Shown here one piece after another: positions 26,201 to 37,978 of a stretch of 64,000 nt of DNA. Under the pieces are notes generated by a model that had not been told where the DNA came from, ran no database searches, and saw only the letters and a list, made by a program, of their open reading frames with translations. How positions within the stretch are numbered: position 1 is the first letter of the stretch; each line of letters opens with the position of its first letter. Both the position numbers and the translations under genes were made by a program. Source of the stretch: Lagopus muta (Eukaryota; Chordata; Aves; Galliformes; Phasianidae); assembly GCF_023343835.1 (NCBI RefSeq), contig NC_064437.1, forward strand, positions 24,775,001 through 24,839,000, in the 5' to 3' direction.

Positions 26201-29200
26201 GAAAAAAAAACAAAAAGCAGGAGAGAAACCTCATTCTGGTGCATGTACTGTGTTGAATGTTGCTGCCATGCTTTCCTTCCTCCAGCATCTAACGTTTTGC
26301 TAATCAAATGATAGAAAAAAGTGCAGCGCAGTGGAAAAGTGCCTCTTCATGGGCTCCCATCGGGGCGGTTTGTCTGTCTGTGTGCACTGAACACCATTCT
26401 CAGACTCCTTGACTCCTCCCCTATGCATCGTTGAGGCAAACCCTCGGAAGTTCAACCTGGATGCCACGGAGCTGGGTATCAGAAAATCCTTCATCACGAG
26501 CACGCGGCAGGTGGTCAGGGTAAGGAGCAAGGGCTGGGATAGGGAAAGAGAAGGAAGCTTGAGCGGTTCAAAAAAGGCAATGGGGTGACTAGGTCAGTGC
26601 TGAACTGGAGAGCAGAGAGTAAGTCTGCTACCTGCTTGCCCTCAGGCTGCCTTCTCATCCCCACATCACATGTTCCAATGTCAGGAGGACTGCCTGCCTG
26701 GGGTCAGGTGCAGGGGCCATGTTTCCTAGCATGCTTCTCTCGTACTGATGAATCTAGAAGCCTGTACAAAGTGGAAAGGAAGACTAAAAGACCCTTCTGC
26801 TATGCAAGTCTCCTTTCAGAGTTAAAGGAAATTTTGCCTATTCAGTGCTTGCATCTCTGATTGACAGAAACAGAGTCCACTTCGAACACTGACATCTCTT
26901 TGTAGTCTGGTGTTATTTATGTGGCTTCCCCCTGCTACAAAGCAGTCAAAACAACCATTAGTTTTATTTTTAACTCTGGGAAGATTTTGTAGTTTAAACT
27001 CACACTCTTAAATATCAGTGCTTCAGAGAGAGGCGGGCCTGGCAAAGCTCTGCCTGTTGGGCCGCAGCTTCACACAGCTCAGTGCTACAGGCAGTGGTAA
27101 AGTGAAGTTCAGTAGCACCTGCAAGACCAGCAGCGTTTAATCACAGAATCACTGAAACACTAAGGTTGGAAAAGACCTACAAGATCATCCAGTCCCACCA
27201 TCTACCTGTCATCAATAGTTCTCACTAAACCATATCCCTCAACACAGATCCAGACATTCCTTGAACACCTCCAGGCATGGTGACTCTACCACCTCCCTGG
27301 GCAGCCCATTCCAGTGCCTGACCACTCTTGCAGAACAGTTAGTAGTATTTCCTATTGTCCAGCCTAAATCTCCCCTGGTGCAGCTTGAAGCCATTCCCTC
27401 TAGTCCTATCACCAGTTACAAAGAGAAGAGGTTGACTCCCAGCTCACTACAGCCTCCCTTCAGGTAGTTATAGAGAGCAATAAGGTCTCCCCTGAGCCTC
27501 CTTATTCACGTAGCTGTTAGGGAGGATTCAGAAGCAGGAGGAGTATTTTAACAGCTCGCTGGTAATAAGTAGAGAAGAAAAAATCTTTCTAAAATCTTCA
27601 CTGCCTGCCAACACACTGGTTAGGAAGTTTTCTCCCTATTAATAGTACACTCAGTGCAGCTTAGTTTCTGCTTTCCCTCGTGGCTCTGATGTTCCTCCTT
27701 GACAAGCTGCATTGCTCTGGCTAGCAACAAGCTTGTTATTCTACCTGCAGTCCTGCGGTCCGGAGGCAGTTCTTAAGGGTCTCTGCCTGGGAACTGATCC
27801 CGAAGCCACACCAGCCCCAGCAGCAGACATGGTGCTTGCTGCCTTGTCCTCAGTGTAGTCAGCTTTGGAAACAAACAGGATCAGGCAAGCCTGCTTTCTA
27901 GGTCCTCTTTTCCTGATTGAAAGCTGCTGCCTGATGGGTTTTGGAGCAGTGTGTCTCAGTGGTAAATGAAATTCTTTACTGGTGGCGTGCAGTTAATTGA
28001 CTTATGTTTTCCATGGGGATAGAAAGCAGTTTGTGCATTAGAAGTAACCAGGTGGGATCTGTTGCTTAAATGATACATCTCTGAGCAGTAAAACATACCT
28101 GTGTGTCTTCAGGTGACATCAGAACTCTGCTGGTGGGTAAGGTCAGTCAGCTCCTGCTGGATCATGCTGGCTTCTTGCTCATCTGCAGTATAGAAACTAA
28201 ACTGGTTTGCACTGGGAGTAGGAGCCTCCAGGGTCTAACTGTCTTCTGTAGGAAGGCAAAATGTAACAAGTGACAGAGAAAACACAGAGACAGTCAGAAA
28301 GGAGGGCCATAGGACAGGAAATCTATCTTGTCCTTTGCAAGATTAAATCAGGTACAACTGGGAATAAAGTGCAAGCTACGGGTTCCCGAGACCTTCAAGA
28401 ACATAACTTCTTTACAGTCTGTCAGTGGGAACATTAATCTAGTATTATACAAATCAAAGTGTTTCTGGCAGTCTAATCTAGCTGTAGATATCCTTCTTCA
28501 TCGCAGAGGAGTTGGACTAAATGACCTTTAAAGGTCCCTTCCAACCCAGATGATTATCTGATTCTATAAAAATGAGGAGTAAATAAGGAATATTTTCAAA
28601 ATATTCCACTGCTGTTGGTTCTACTATTAGTAAAGCAATGAAATGCAGTGGAGATTTTAACAGCATTTTTTCAGACTCTTCAAAACTGTGTTTTCAAAGA
28701 AAATTTCCCTTCCCTCACTCACCACAAAGAAATCTTTCTGGGTATAGACAGCTTGGTAGCAAACTGAAGCTGAAAGTCGCCTCAAATCCAATGCTTACGT
28801 ACTTCTTCTTTCTTTGAACAAACAGGAAATGAAGGATCAGATGTCAAACTCCTCCATGCAAGCACTGGCTGAAAGAAAAAACAGGCAGGTGAGAATCAGA
28901 ATGGGCAAGCTAAGTGAATGCAGTGGTTATTTGGCACTTTAAAGAGCTAGAAGGATTTATCAGCTCTAACAGCTGTTTTGAGACGTGTGTTAGGTGAAGC
29001 TTTCCTATCACTTAGTCTGGAGACCCACACCATGAAGTAGAGCATATAGCATGGTTAAAGCTCCTTTAAAGCTGTAAGTACCATATATATCCCACTTTGT
29101 AGCACATCACCTTACAAACATTTGTTCTGGGAAGGGGCTTGCATGCTGCAGCAAAGCTGTGTGTTTGAGCCACGTCTGTCTCACTGATCTGAGAGCATTG

Positions 29201-32200
29201 GTTTTGTCAGGCTTGTTGCTGTCACCCTCTTTCAAACCTGTCTCTCAAAGCAGTAAGTCACCACTCACCATCTGTCTCCACCTTCACAAGTGCTTGTGTA
29301 CAGCCATCAGCACTGCATCACCCTGCAGAAGGGGGAATCTCCCTCCATCTCAGGAGGAACAGTCAGAATCCAATTCCATAAATGTAACCCCGTGCTCTGC
29401 TGTATTTAGGAGCCAGGACTCCACATCCCTTCACAAATAGCTGCTTCACATGATAATTAACCTTGTAAGAAGATGGAAGAAGCTCAAGCAGTCTCAGGTT
29501 GTCTGCACTTGTAATGTAAGGAATAGAAATAGATGCTTCTCCCTGGCTGGTGAGACTGTAAGGAGATCTTTGAGCTGACTTCCAGAGCTGCCTCTGTCAG
29601 CGTTGGCGTGCCGTATCTGGCTGCATCAGTCTTTATCACTTGTGGCAAAAATGATAAACTGCAAGAAGATACTGAGAAGGACAGAGCTGGTTTGTCAGCC
29701 CGTTACAGGCTTAACTGATGTGCTTGGCAAAAACTTGGAGAAGCAAAGTCCCTTACTGCCTTCCTCAAACAAGCCTGTAGCTGTCTCTAAGTTTTGCTGC
29801 TTTACTTAACTGCTAGCTGCAGGAGACCATATGGCCCAGCTCATGCAGTGACATCTGGTCAGGAAAACTCATTTCCCCTTGCCATCTTCCTTCCCCAGCC
29901 CCTCGCCTTCCCTCAAGTCCGCAGAGTCTCAGCTGGGCTGGGCTACAGCAGCTTCTCCAGCACGTCTCTGTGTCTGAGAGGCCTGCTTTTGGCTGGTGGT
30001 GACCTGATCCTCATGGACTGAGGCTGGCAAACACAGACTTCCCTCCGGAAGCTGCATCAGAGCTTCCTTCCAGGGACCAGATATCCTCAGCTGGAAAGCC
30101 ACTTCTCTGCTGGATTTGCACTAGCTTCTGTGTTGAGGTCGTAGAGCAGGTAGAGAGTGTAATCTTGCAACCTGAATCAGAGAGTGTAACTCCTGCCTAC
30201 AACACTGCTGTGTTTATATTACACTGTTTTACTGTCAGTTCATCTGGTTAAGTACTTTATCCAGACCTTCAGGCCTGGTCATTAGCAGCATGGTGTTCAG
30301 TTCCATCTATATATCTGTTAACACAATGTATCTGGATACTTCCCAGCTCACACATCCTCCTAGCACACAGTGCTGTATCTTGAACAGACCTTTACCAGTC
30401 CTCTGGGCAGTGCGGGCCTCCTGCTTGCGCTGTCTGTCAGTCGTGCTCCAGCTCTCCTGTTAGTGGAGCAGCATTTCTGCAATAATCATGCTGCAGATAT
30501 TTCCCATGCTGGTATTTGGCATTGCATTGTTTTAGTTTGTGCCAGCACTCTGGCTGAATACCAGTAGAGCGGCAGGAAAAGGATGCTGTAGGCATGTGCA
30601 CAGGAGCGTTGCCTTGTCCTCCTTGCCTGAGACCAGCTGTGAGCAGACATAGAGGTGTTGCTGCTAAGGGACTTCTGCATCTGTTTAGGCACTCCTGGGT
30701 GAAAGCAGCAGTCAGAATTGGAGCTCTGGACCTGACAAATACAGCCGTCTGGACCGGGAGCTGCAATTAGCAAATTCACACTTCATTGAGGAGCAGCAAG
30801 CTCAACAACAGGTAAGGCAGCTGGCATAAGGCAGACCGAATGGCTTTGCTTGCCAAATGGGCGTTGGGGGGATGGGGTTCGAACTTCAGGAGCCAGAAAA
30901 ACTCCAGCCCTTGGCTGGCCCGGATCCAGGAGCCTGACAGCCTGATAGCTTGAAGCACACCTGTTCATATGTTCCATGTACAGCACAGCTTTGGATGCTT
31001 GGTGCAGTTTTTAACCATTGAGGCTTGACTTCCACTTACGTACAGAAGAACAAAGTCTAGAAGCAGCAGCATGCTGAGTTTTAGTATTACAAGAACTGCT
31101 GAAATCCTTGGAAGAGTAGACATGTTGCAAGCTGAAGAGCGTTCATTTATCTTTCTGAACTTTCCCTCGTTAAAAAATAAGCTGGTGTTTGCTGCTGTTT
31201 GTGTGCATCCCCATCAGAACAGACAGGGAGCAGGAGCACGTGCCTGCTTCCTTTTCCTGTCCTTGTCAACATGAGATTCGTGAGAAAGCCTGCGTGAGGG
31301 CTTTGCAAGGAGCCCTGGCGAGGTGCTGCCCTGGAGCAGCGCCCGAGCAGCGCAGATCCGCCTCCAGCAGCCCACCCAGACACAGGCCTGTAAATAGGCC
31401 GCCTCTCCAGGCAGCAAGCTCTGCTGAAGCTTCTGATACACGATGCCAGCCAGCTTTCAGATGAGTTTTACCTAGTGACTCTAGGAAGATAAATAGATTC
31501 CAAAGTAGGTAACTGGGGTAAAGCTAATCCTTAGCATGATTGTGCCCTGAAAGTGACTTAAGCCATCAGCAGACCTATTCCTTTGGCACATTCAGAGCCA
31601 GACCTGTTATTTTTAGCTCTAGAAGCTGCAGCAGCCTCTTACTTGTGTTAACCCCTCGTTAACTGCAGCATTTCCCATACACTACCTCAGCAAGGCTCTT
31701 GCTCCGGGCAGCAAAGCTTGAGGTTTTGCTGCCATCAAAGAGTCATCTTAGAGGTTGCAGCAGGGAAGGGGCATTGCTAAGCCGAGGCTGAATTTGGAGG
31801 CATGGTTGAGGAAACTGCAGCCAGCTGTGCCACAGGAACAGGGGACGGCTCTCCTGCTGCTGCCACTTCTCACACATTTCTTAGAAACACAGTCCTTGTT
31901 TCCTGGAACCTTAGGTCTGTTCCCAGGCACCACAGTTGATGTTGGCAGAGTTGGCGAGCATCCGTCCACACAAGCAGCTGGCTGTGACCCAGCTGCAGAA
32001 GGAAGATGTATAATCGCCCGTTTTTCCTTCTTTCTGGCCCCAGTTGATTGTGGAGCAGCAAGATGAGCAGTTGGAGCTGGTCTCTGGCAGCATTGGGGTG
32101 CTGAAGAACATGTCCCAGCGCATCGGCGGGGAGCTGGAGGAGCAGGCAGTGTAAGTATGTCACAGGGTGCCAAAGGCCCTGCAGGTGTGGAGCCTGCTGC

Positions 32201-35200
32201 AGCACAGCTGGGGGTCCTCGCTGCTACCCATGTTGCATCCTTGAATTTCCTGGTCCCTCAGGCAGCCTCTCCTAGCTCATCTGCAGCACCTTAGGCTGCC
32301 TTTGATTTCAGGCCGTGGAAAGCATTTCATATTGCTGCCTGCAAGGATCCTACCGCAGCCATGTTCCTTTCAAACCTGCACCTGGGGCAGGTTTAGCTGC
32401 CAGTTTACCTTCCCTTCTCTCTTTAAACACCTTCTCTTCTCTCGTTTTTAAACACCAGCCTTAAGGCACACAGTAAAGCTCCTTGGCTTCTAGCAGCCAG
32501 CAGTGTGCAACGGCTGAGGGAAGGCAGTGCTGCCTATTAAGGACAGTGGGTGCTTTCCCACTCCGTGGGGTTTTGTGCTAACCCAGACAACTGTGCCCCG
32601 GGAGCTCAGAGCTCAGCCTTGTCACACAGAGCTGCATTCATAGTTAAAGCTAAAAATAATCCTCACCCACACAAAGGGTTAAAGGGTAGCTCACAAAGTA
32701 GCTTGTATCCACCCATTTACATATAAATTAGATTTCTTTCCTTGTGCACATCCTTTGGAAAGAAGTGCATGAAATTCTCACTTGTGCAGACTAACAGACA
32801 TGAAGGGTTTGTGCCTGAACCCCCCTTGTTTGGCCGAGGAGAGTCTGGAGGGCTGTGAGCCCTTGTGATGTCTTTGGTGAATAGGAGGAACTCCAAAGCA
32901 CCTCCTGTGTGAAGCCTGGCCACAGCAGGTTGGTGTGGTGCATCTGTTTCCAGGTCACCACATAAGCCATCAGTGCTTGCTAGCAGATAATTATGGCAAT
33001 ACGGCTTTTTTCTACAACTCTTTGTTCTCCATGCTTTTAAGAGTGTTATGTTTTAAAGTTCTGCTCACTGGAGATGGCTGGGATTGCTTTGATCCTGGAT
33101 GTGCTTTGTCTGTCTTCAGGTGGGTTCTTGGCCCTGACAAAGCACAGCTACAGGAAGGCTTTCAGATCTGTTACGGTTGCTGTGTGGAGGAACTGGAGGG
33201 GTAACTTCTGTAGTGTTTAAAAAGCACCTTAAAAGCAATTGCAAATCTCAGTCCTGCTTGATACCAGAGTGGAACAAGATTTTAGCTTCAAGTGCTAGCC
33301 CTCAGCAAGAGAAGGGATTTAAAGTCCAAACTGGCACCTTGATCTACACATTCACTGCTAATCATGGATTATAAGCAAAACTTTCATCTTCAAAGGAGGA
33401 AACCCCCACTGCTCACCTTTTAGAGATAAGCAGAGCTGGGGGACCAGTCCAACAGGTGTCCCCATGACTTCTCACTTTCCACCAAAGCTGAGCTGCTGCT
33501 TCAGCAGGGTTTTTTTTTTTCCCCTTGGGTGCTTTCAGGAGACCATGCTGTGTTGCTTTTGTCATCCACTGTGTTCTGATGAGCGTGCATGCAGCAAATG
33601 ATGCCAAAGGCACCTATTGCTTTACTTGTTGACCACTGCTGTGCTTCTGTCCCCAGGATGCTGGATGACTTCTCCCACGAGTTGGACAGCACTCACTCAC
33701 GGCTCGATAACGTCATGAAGAAGCTCGCTAAAGTGTCTCACATGACGAGTGGTAGGTCCAGGGGGTGGGCTCTGGGCCTGGAAAGGGGCAGGCACATCTG
33801 TGAATTGTAGGGACGGAGCACTATGAGCTCCCAGAGCCAAGTAGAGGGGAGGGAGCAGCTCCAGCTGCTTGAGAGGTTAAAGAGGGAGAAGGCGTCCAAA
33901 CCTTGCAGCTGCTCATGCCCAGATACTGCTCTGCAGTCTGCCCTCAGCTTTGTGTTATATACAGGCGCCTTTCTATTGATGTTGTTACTGCTGCACTGGG
34001 AAAAACCCCTTCTTAGACGATAAGGAAGGAGAGTTGTGCAGCCTCTCGTGCTGCTCGAGGTTTCCCAGGCCACCTGCCGAGCAAAACACTGCCACCGTGC
34101 GTGCCTCCTCCAGCTGCAGCAAGTCCCTCTGCCAACCTCGCCTGCCTGAGCGCTGCTGGCGCCAGCGCTGCCGACGGGAGGACAGTCGGACGTGTTTCCT
34201 GGTGGTGAGGAGAGGCGATTTCTGCGCTGGGGAGGCTGAGCCCACGAGAAAAGTCCTTATAAGGCTGTGCCTGAACGTGGTGGGCTGGCGGCCGGCCGGG
34301 TGCCGTGGGCAGAGCAAACAGGAAGCTCGTGCCTGCCGGGAAGTCCCCGCCGCTCGCTCCCCGCGTTGCGGCGCTCTCTGTGTCGCCTCCTCCGCTGCCG
34401 GTGCTCGCGTGTGGGGGGTGGGAGCAGCAGGGAGGGAGGAGGGAACCGCTCTACAGGATCAGGCTGGGCAGGGAGCTCACAGGGAATCCGTGCTGCCGCT
34501 GGCGCTGATGGGGACGGCTCTTCCCAGGGCTGGCTGCAACGCTCAGTGAGTGGTGCCAGCAGCTCCATCCCCACACTGCACCATCTCACAGGGGCCGGAT
34601 GTCTGCCGGTGCAGACGTGGCCGTGGACGGAGAGCAGCTGTGCAGCCCGGCGTCGCCCACTCACAGCTTGCTGCAGACAGAGCTCATGTGGGGGAAGGCA
34701 GGCCCTGCACGAGTCATGTGGCTTCTGCGGTGCGGTCGCAGCTTGCGCTGTGTCCAGGAACAGTGGGGTTCCTGGTGCCAGGAAGTCGGAGGCGAGCTTG
34801 AATCCAGATGGGAGAAACTTTCACTGTAGGAGCAGGACGGTGTCAGACGGTGTAGAGCAGCAGTACAGGCTGGTATGGTTTTGTTCTCTGAAATGCATTC
34901 ATATCTTTTCCAAAAAGCTAAGAATTTCTGCAGTGATGTGCTGAGCTCCCTAAGGCAGATCCTAGAGGCAGTGCAGAGCACAAACAGGTCAATCCACAAG
35001 CAGTAACACAAAGCAGCTCTCTGCTTCTTCCTGATCACTTTTGAACCAGCTTATCAAATCTGTTTGAACTTGACTGGGGAGAAACCTCAAAATTCCACAC
35101 GGCAGTCCCAAAAAGCAGCTGCATCCTGGAAGAGAAGCGCTGTCACCCCACAGGCAGTAGGGAGGAGCCTGCAGAAGGGCACGGTGCTTGTTCTGCTGGT

Positions 35201-35391
35201 GAGGGAGCTTTCCTTTTGAAGGGAAGCACAGTGAAAGCAGCGTGGTAAGGAAAAGCTCTCCTCCAGCTTTCCTTCTATTGAAGTAAGAGGACCGACCATT
35301 CCTTTCTCTTCCAGATCGGCGGCAGTGGTGCGCAATCATCGTCCTCTTTATCATCTTGCTGGTGGTGCTGGTCCTGTTGATTGTCCTGTGA
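23154..35391 (+). CDS. STX6: Syntaxin 6 (STX6)
   Basis: Eight coding exons: 23154-23188, 25681-25850, 26425-26519, 28826-28888, 30689-30811, 32044-32150, 33657-33751 and 35315-35391. Joined they give 765 bases, 254 residues plus stop (human 255). The protein is [12 protein letters not shown]..., with the syntaxin-6 N-terminal three-helix domain at about 5-110 and a linker near [17 protein letters not shown] that is one residue shorter than human. The Qc-SNARE motif is at about 163-228 with the zero-layer glutamine at Q196, and a C-terminal membrane anchor is at about 235-254. It is a tail-anchored SNARE of the trans-Golgi network and early endosomes that takes part in endosome-to-TGN transport. 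All splice junctions keep frame. All introns are GT-AG except intron 2, which has a U12-type AT start (listed separately). A near-perfect match to mammals in the SNARE region makes the identity secure. Confidence 0.97.
23288..23301 (+). repeat. G14 homopolymer in STX6 intron 1
   Basis: Fourteen G in a row within a very G-rich first 500 bases of the intron, which also have quadruplex potential. Confidence 0.9.
23509..23742 (+). repeat. G-rich minisatellite in STX6 intron 1
   Basis: About nine imperfect copies of a 19-30 base unit around GGATCAGCAGGGATCTGGGG. Unit length varies by small indels. The remainder of intron 1 (23743-25680) holds no feature I recognise. Confidence 0.85.
25851..26424 (+). 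other. STX6: STX6 intron 2, U12-type (AT-AC class)
   Basis: The 5' splice site ATATCCTTTC matches the minor-spliceosome AT-AC consensus. The branch-point sequence CTCCTTGAC, with adenosine at 26412, lies 12 bases before the inferred 3' end, the spacing required of U12 introns. There is no polypyrimidine-AG acceptor in phase. Joining A from exon 2 to GC ATC GTT restores Ser-Ile-Val as in human STX6, which places the intron end at ...CCCCTAT, i.e. AT rather than the usual AC. Confidence 0.85.
27139..27517 (-). mobile_element. CR1 LINE fragment, about 380 bp
   Basis: Starts with inverted octamers (ATCACAGAATCACTGAAACA), then AAGGTTGGAAAAGACC and a long stretch of inverted CR1 3' ORF2 and UTR sequence ending near CTGAGCCTCCTTATTC. 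One of the longest copies in the window, inside STX6 intron 3 in antisense orientation to the gene. Confidence 0.92.
28465..28570 (+). mobile_element. CR1 LINE 3' end
   Basis: Forward-oriented: GAGTTGGACTAAATGACCTT, then GGTCCCTTCCAACCCAGATG and tail ATTATCTGATTCTAT. Located in STX6 intron 3. Confidence 0.88.
28889..32043 (+). other. STX6: STX6 introns 4 and 5 (around exon 30689-30811)
   Basis: Two GT-AG introns of 1.8 and 1.2 kb flank exon 5. No repeat family or embedded gene recognised. A short GC-rich patch lies at 31290-31400. Confidence 0.7.
32151..33656 (+). other. STX6: STX6 intron 6
   Basis: A 1.5 kb GT-AG intron (donor GTAAGT) splitting the SNARE motif right after the zero-layer region. 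Nothing else seen. Confidence 0.75.
34080..34650. promoter_or_regulatory. CpG-rich block in STX6 intron 7 with a CArG box
   Basis: CpG density is clearly above that of the neighbouring intron. A perfect palindromic CArG box, CCTTATAAGG, lies at 34255-34264, matching the SRF consensus CC(A/T)6GG; its TTATAA core could also serve as a TATA-like element. It may be an intronic enhancer or an alternative promoter. No conserved coding exon was found in it. Confidence 0.5.
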
Positions 35392-37335
35392 TGGACTGAA
35401 CTTCCTTGGACGCCTCCTCTCCCCTGTAGCACGGGGAAATGAAACTCTTTCCGTCCGACCACAGAGATCCCTGTCAAGAAGACCCGTGCCCGGCTCTCAC
35501 CATTCTCCGAGGACCAAGGCCTGGCTCCACCAACATCTCCCCCAGCTCTGGGGAGGGCAGACAGAGGACAGGAAGCAGTTGTGGCTCCCGGATCCCGTCG
35601 GGCTGCCTCCTGCCCCACGGTGCTGCCATCTGGTCCCCAAACCCTGGAGGGGACCGAACCCTTTGCGGGTATGAGCCAGCTGCAGCAGTCCCAAGCCCTC
35701 TGTGCGGACACGGAGCAGGGAGCCTTGGCAGGGTACGGGGGGTGGAATTGTTTCACTGAGCATTACAAACTGCATCGCCAGCCTGTGGGATGCTTGCCAG
35801 CCAGAAGCATCACTGGGAGGAGCAGTGGCCTGAAACCCCGCAGCAACACGCACCCAGAGCAAGGAAGGGCAGCCCCAGCCAGCACCACGCCTTCCAGTTA
35901 GCACCAAGACCCTGCAGCATTCACATCCAGGACCCTGAGGCAGGAGCTGGCACGCTGCAGGTAGGTGAGCTGCAGGTGTGCTGTCCTGCCTTCGATGGAC
36001 ACGCAGGGCTGGGGCATCAGCCTGAGGCTGGTTTCACACAGCTCGTCAAGTCACCTCCTGTTACACAAGCCTCTCCGGCTCCCTGACTGATGCTTTCTTT
36101 CCCCTTGTATAACCAAGCTTCTGTTTAACAGCTGCTTCCCTTTGGCAAGTGATTTGTCAGGTCTAAAATAACTTATTTTTTTTTTAAGGAGAAGTTCTTT
36201 TAGTGATTTTTGATGACTGTTGGAGCCGCATTCGTTCTGCGGCTGCAGGATGCATTATCAGTGGAATGGGCCTAACTGTGTACCTTAAGTGCACACAAAC
36301 TTGTAAATAGGATGTCTTAATTTTCCCCAATTGCTTTTTTTTTTTTTTGGGAACTTCACTTGTAAGCAACCCAGAGCCGGGAAGCTCAGAGCCAGGTCAC
36401 GTTCTGTATCACTTCCCAGTGCTTTTGTTACCTTTGGGTTGTTTGGCAAGGGGATTGCCTCAGCAGTGCTGGCCAGGCACGGATAGCAAAACGCTGTGAG
36501 GAGAGCTCACCCTGGCAGTGCTACTGGGGAGAAATACAGATGGGTTTTGTGCAGTTGATTACAGGAGGAAGGGGTGATGCTTCAGGAAAGAAAAAGATTT
36601 GCAGTGAAGTCTGCTCCTGTCTTTAGGAGGGGGAAGAGCAGCAAAAGATGGGAGGCAGGCTGACTTGCACCTTCCATCTGGGTCTCAGATGGGGCTGGGG
36701 GAGGAAGCTGACTGGTGCTGACACTGCAAACCAGGCCTCCAGAACCACGCTCCACAGAAAGGAAATTCGGCACCTGAAGCACTCTGTCACCCAGGACACG
36801 TAGCCCTGGTGGTTTCTGGCTCTGTTTGGGTCTGCCCAGTCCCTCCTATTGAGGCCTTGCACGCACTGGTAGCACTGTGCCTTTTGCAGCCAGGCTTGGG
36901 ATGAGGGGAGACCCAACAGCCCTGCCAGGTTGGAGCATCTCCTCTTGTAATGAACGCACACGTGCCCTTAACGCCAACCTGCACAAGTGATCTTGGCAGT
37001 TCTCTCAGTCATTGCACAACATCTTGTCTCTTTTGGTTACGCTGTAAGAAATACGTACTGTCTCTTTCCCAAGGCAGGCTCTGGCAGTGTCTGCACAGTG
37101 CTCTGGGCTTCAGACCTCTCTGAGAGTGGGTTTTCAGTACGGTTGTATGTCATCCAGGAGCGGCTCCTGATGCTCCACGCAGGAGTGCTCTGTTCACACA
37201 CTGTGCCAGGTTGCAGCCCTGCTGCCGTGCTCCGTGTCTGTCCAGGTGTCACTGCTACCCAACTGTCTTTGCTTTTTCTGTTGGTGGTGTTGCCCCTCTC
37301 TTGAATCCTAAATAAACGCATTGCTGCTGCCGGTG
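35392..37335 (+). other. STX6: STX6 3' untranslated region
   Basis: About 1.9 kb from the stop codon to the predicted cleavage site. T runs lie at 36177-36186 and 36336-36347. Open frames here are not conserved proteins. Confidence 0.75.
37311..37316 (+). terminator. STX6: STX6 poly(A) signal (AATAAA)
   Basis: Canonical AATAAA followed within 30 bases by a GU-rich CGGTGTGTGACGG. It sits 660 bases from the KIAA1614 stop codon on the opposite strand. Confidence 0.8.
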
Positions 37336-37630
37336 TGTGACGGCAGAGGAAAACACCGGTCTCTTTTGTGGTAACGGGGACAAGCCTGGGGGCTCTTTGC
37401 CTGTGTGGCACCAGAGTGCAGCAGCTCCATCCCATCAGGAGCAGACAGCACAACCCAGCCTGGGCACCAAGGCAGGAGAAGCTGAGAGACCACCACTGTG
37501 AAGGACCCGCAGCCCTCCCCAGCCCCACCTGCTCTGCTCTGCTCCACCCAGGTATCATCTCCATCCCGAGTGCCACCCGCACCACGTTCATTACCTACAT
37601 ATACACACAACACCACCTGTTGTCATTGCA

Positions 37631-37656
37631 CATATACATACATATATATATATATT
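37631..37656. repeat. (TA)n/(CATA)n microsatellite
   Basis: Short AT-rich simple repeat in the interval between the convergent 3' ends of STX6 and KIAA1614. Confidence 0.85.
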
Positions 37657-37978
37657 TACAGTTCTGTGATTTGTTTTTTCTTTTTGCAGTTTGAAATAAT
37701 TTAAGAGAAACCCACCAGCTCACGGGCAGAGGTTTCCAGCTGAGGCAGGGAGAATCCAGGGCCAGAGAGCTGAGATGTCCCCATGCCAGGGGCAGGTCCT
37801 TGTCCCACGTTGCCTCCCAGGGTGCCCTGCCGTCCCCATCCCCGCAGGGACCCGCGCATTGCACATAAGCAGGGCAGATCCAGGCCCTTTGTCTCAGTGA
37901 GGTCCTTGTTGCACTTTAGCTCCATGCAGGACTCCGGCAGCACCTGCAGACCGCTCCACTCCTCCTGGAGCCGCGCCA

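Larger units (their letters stand above)
26520..28825 (+). other. STX6: STX6 intron 3
   Basis: A 2.3 kb GT-AG intron that contains two CR1 fragments, listed separately. No other gene seen. Confidence 0.8.
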
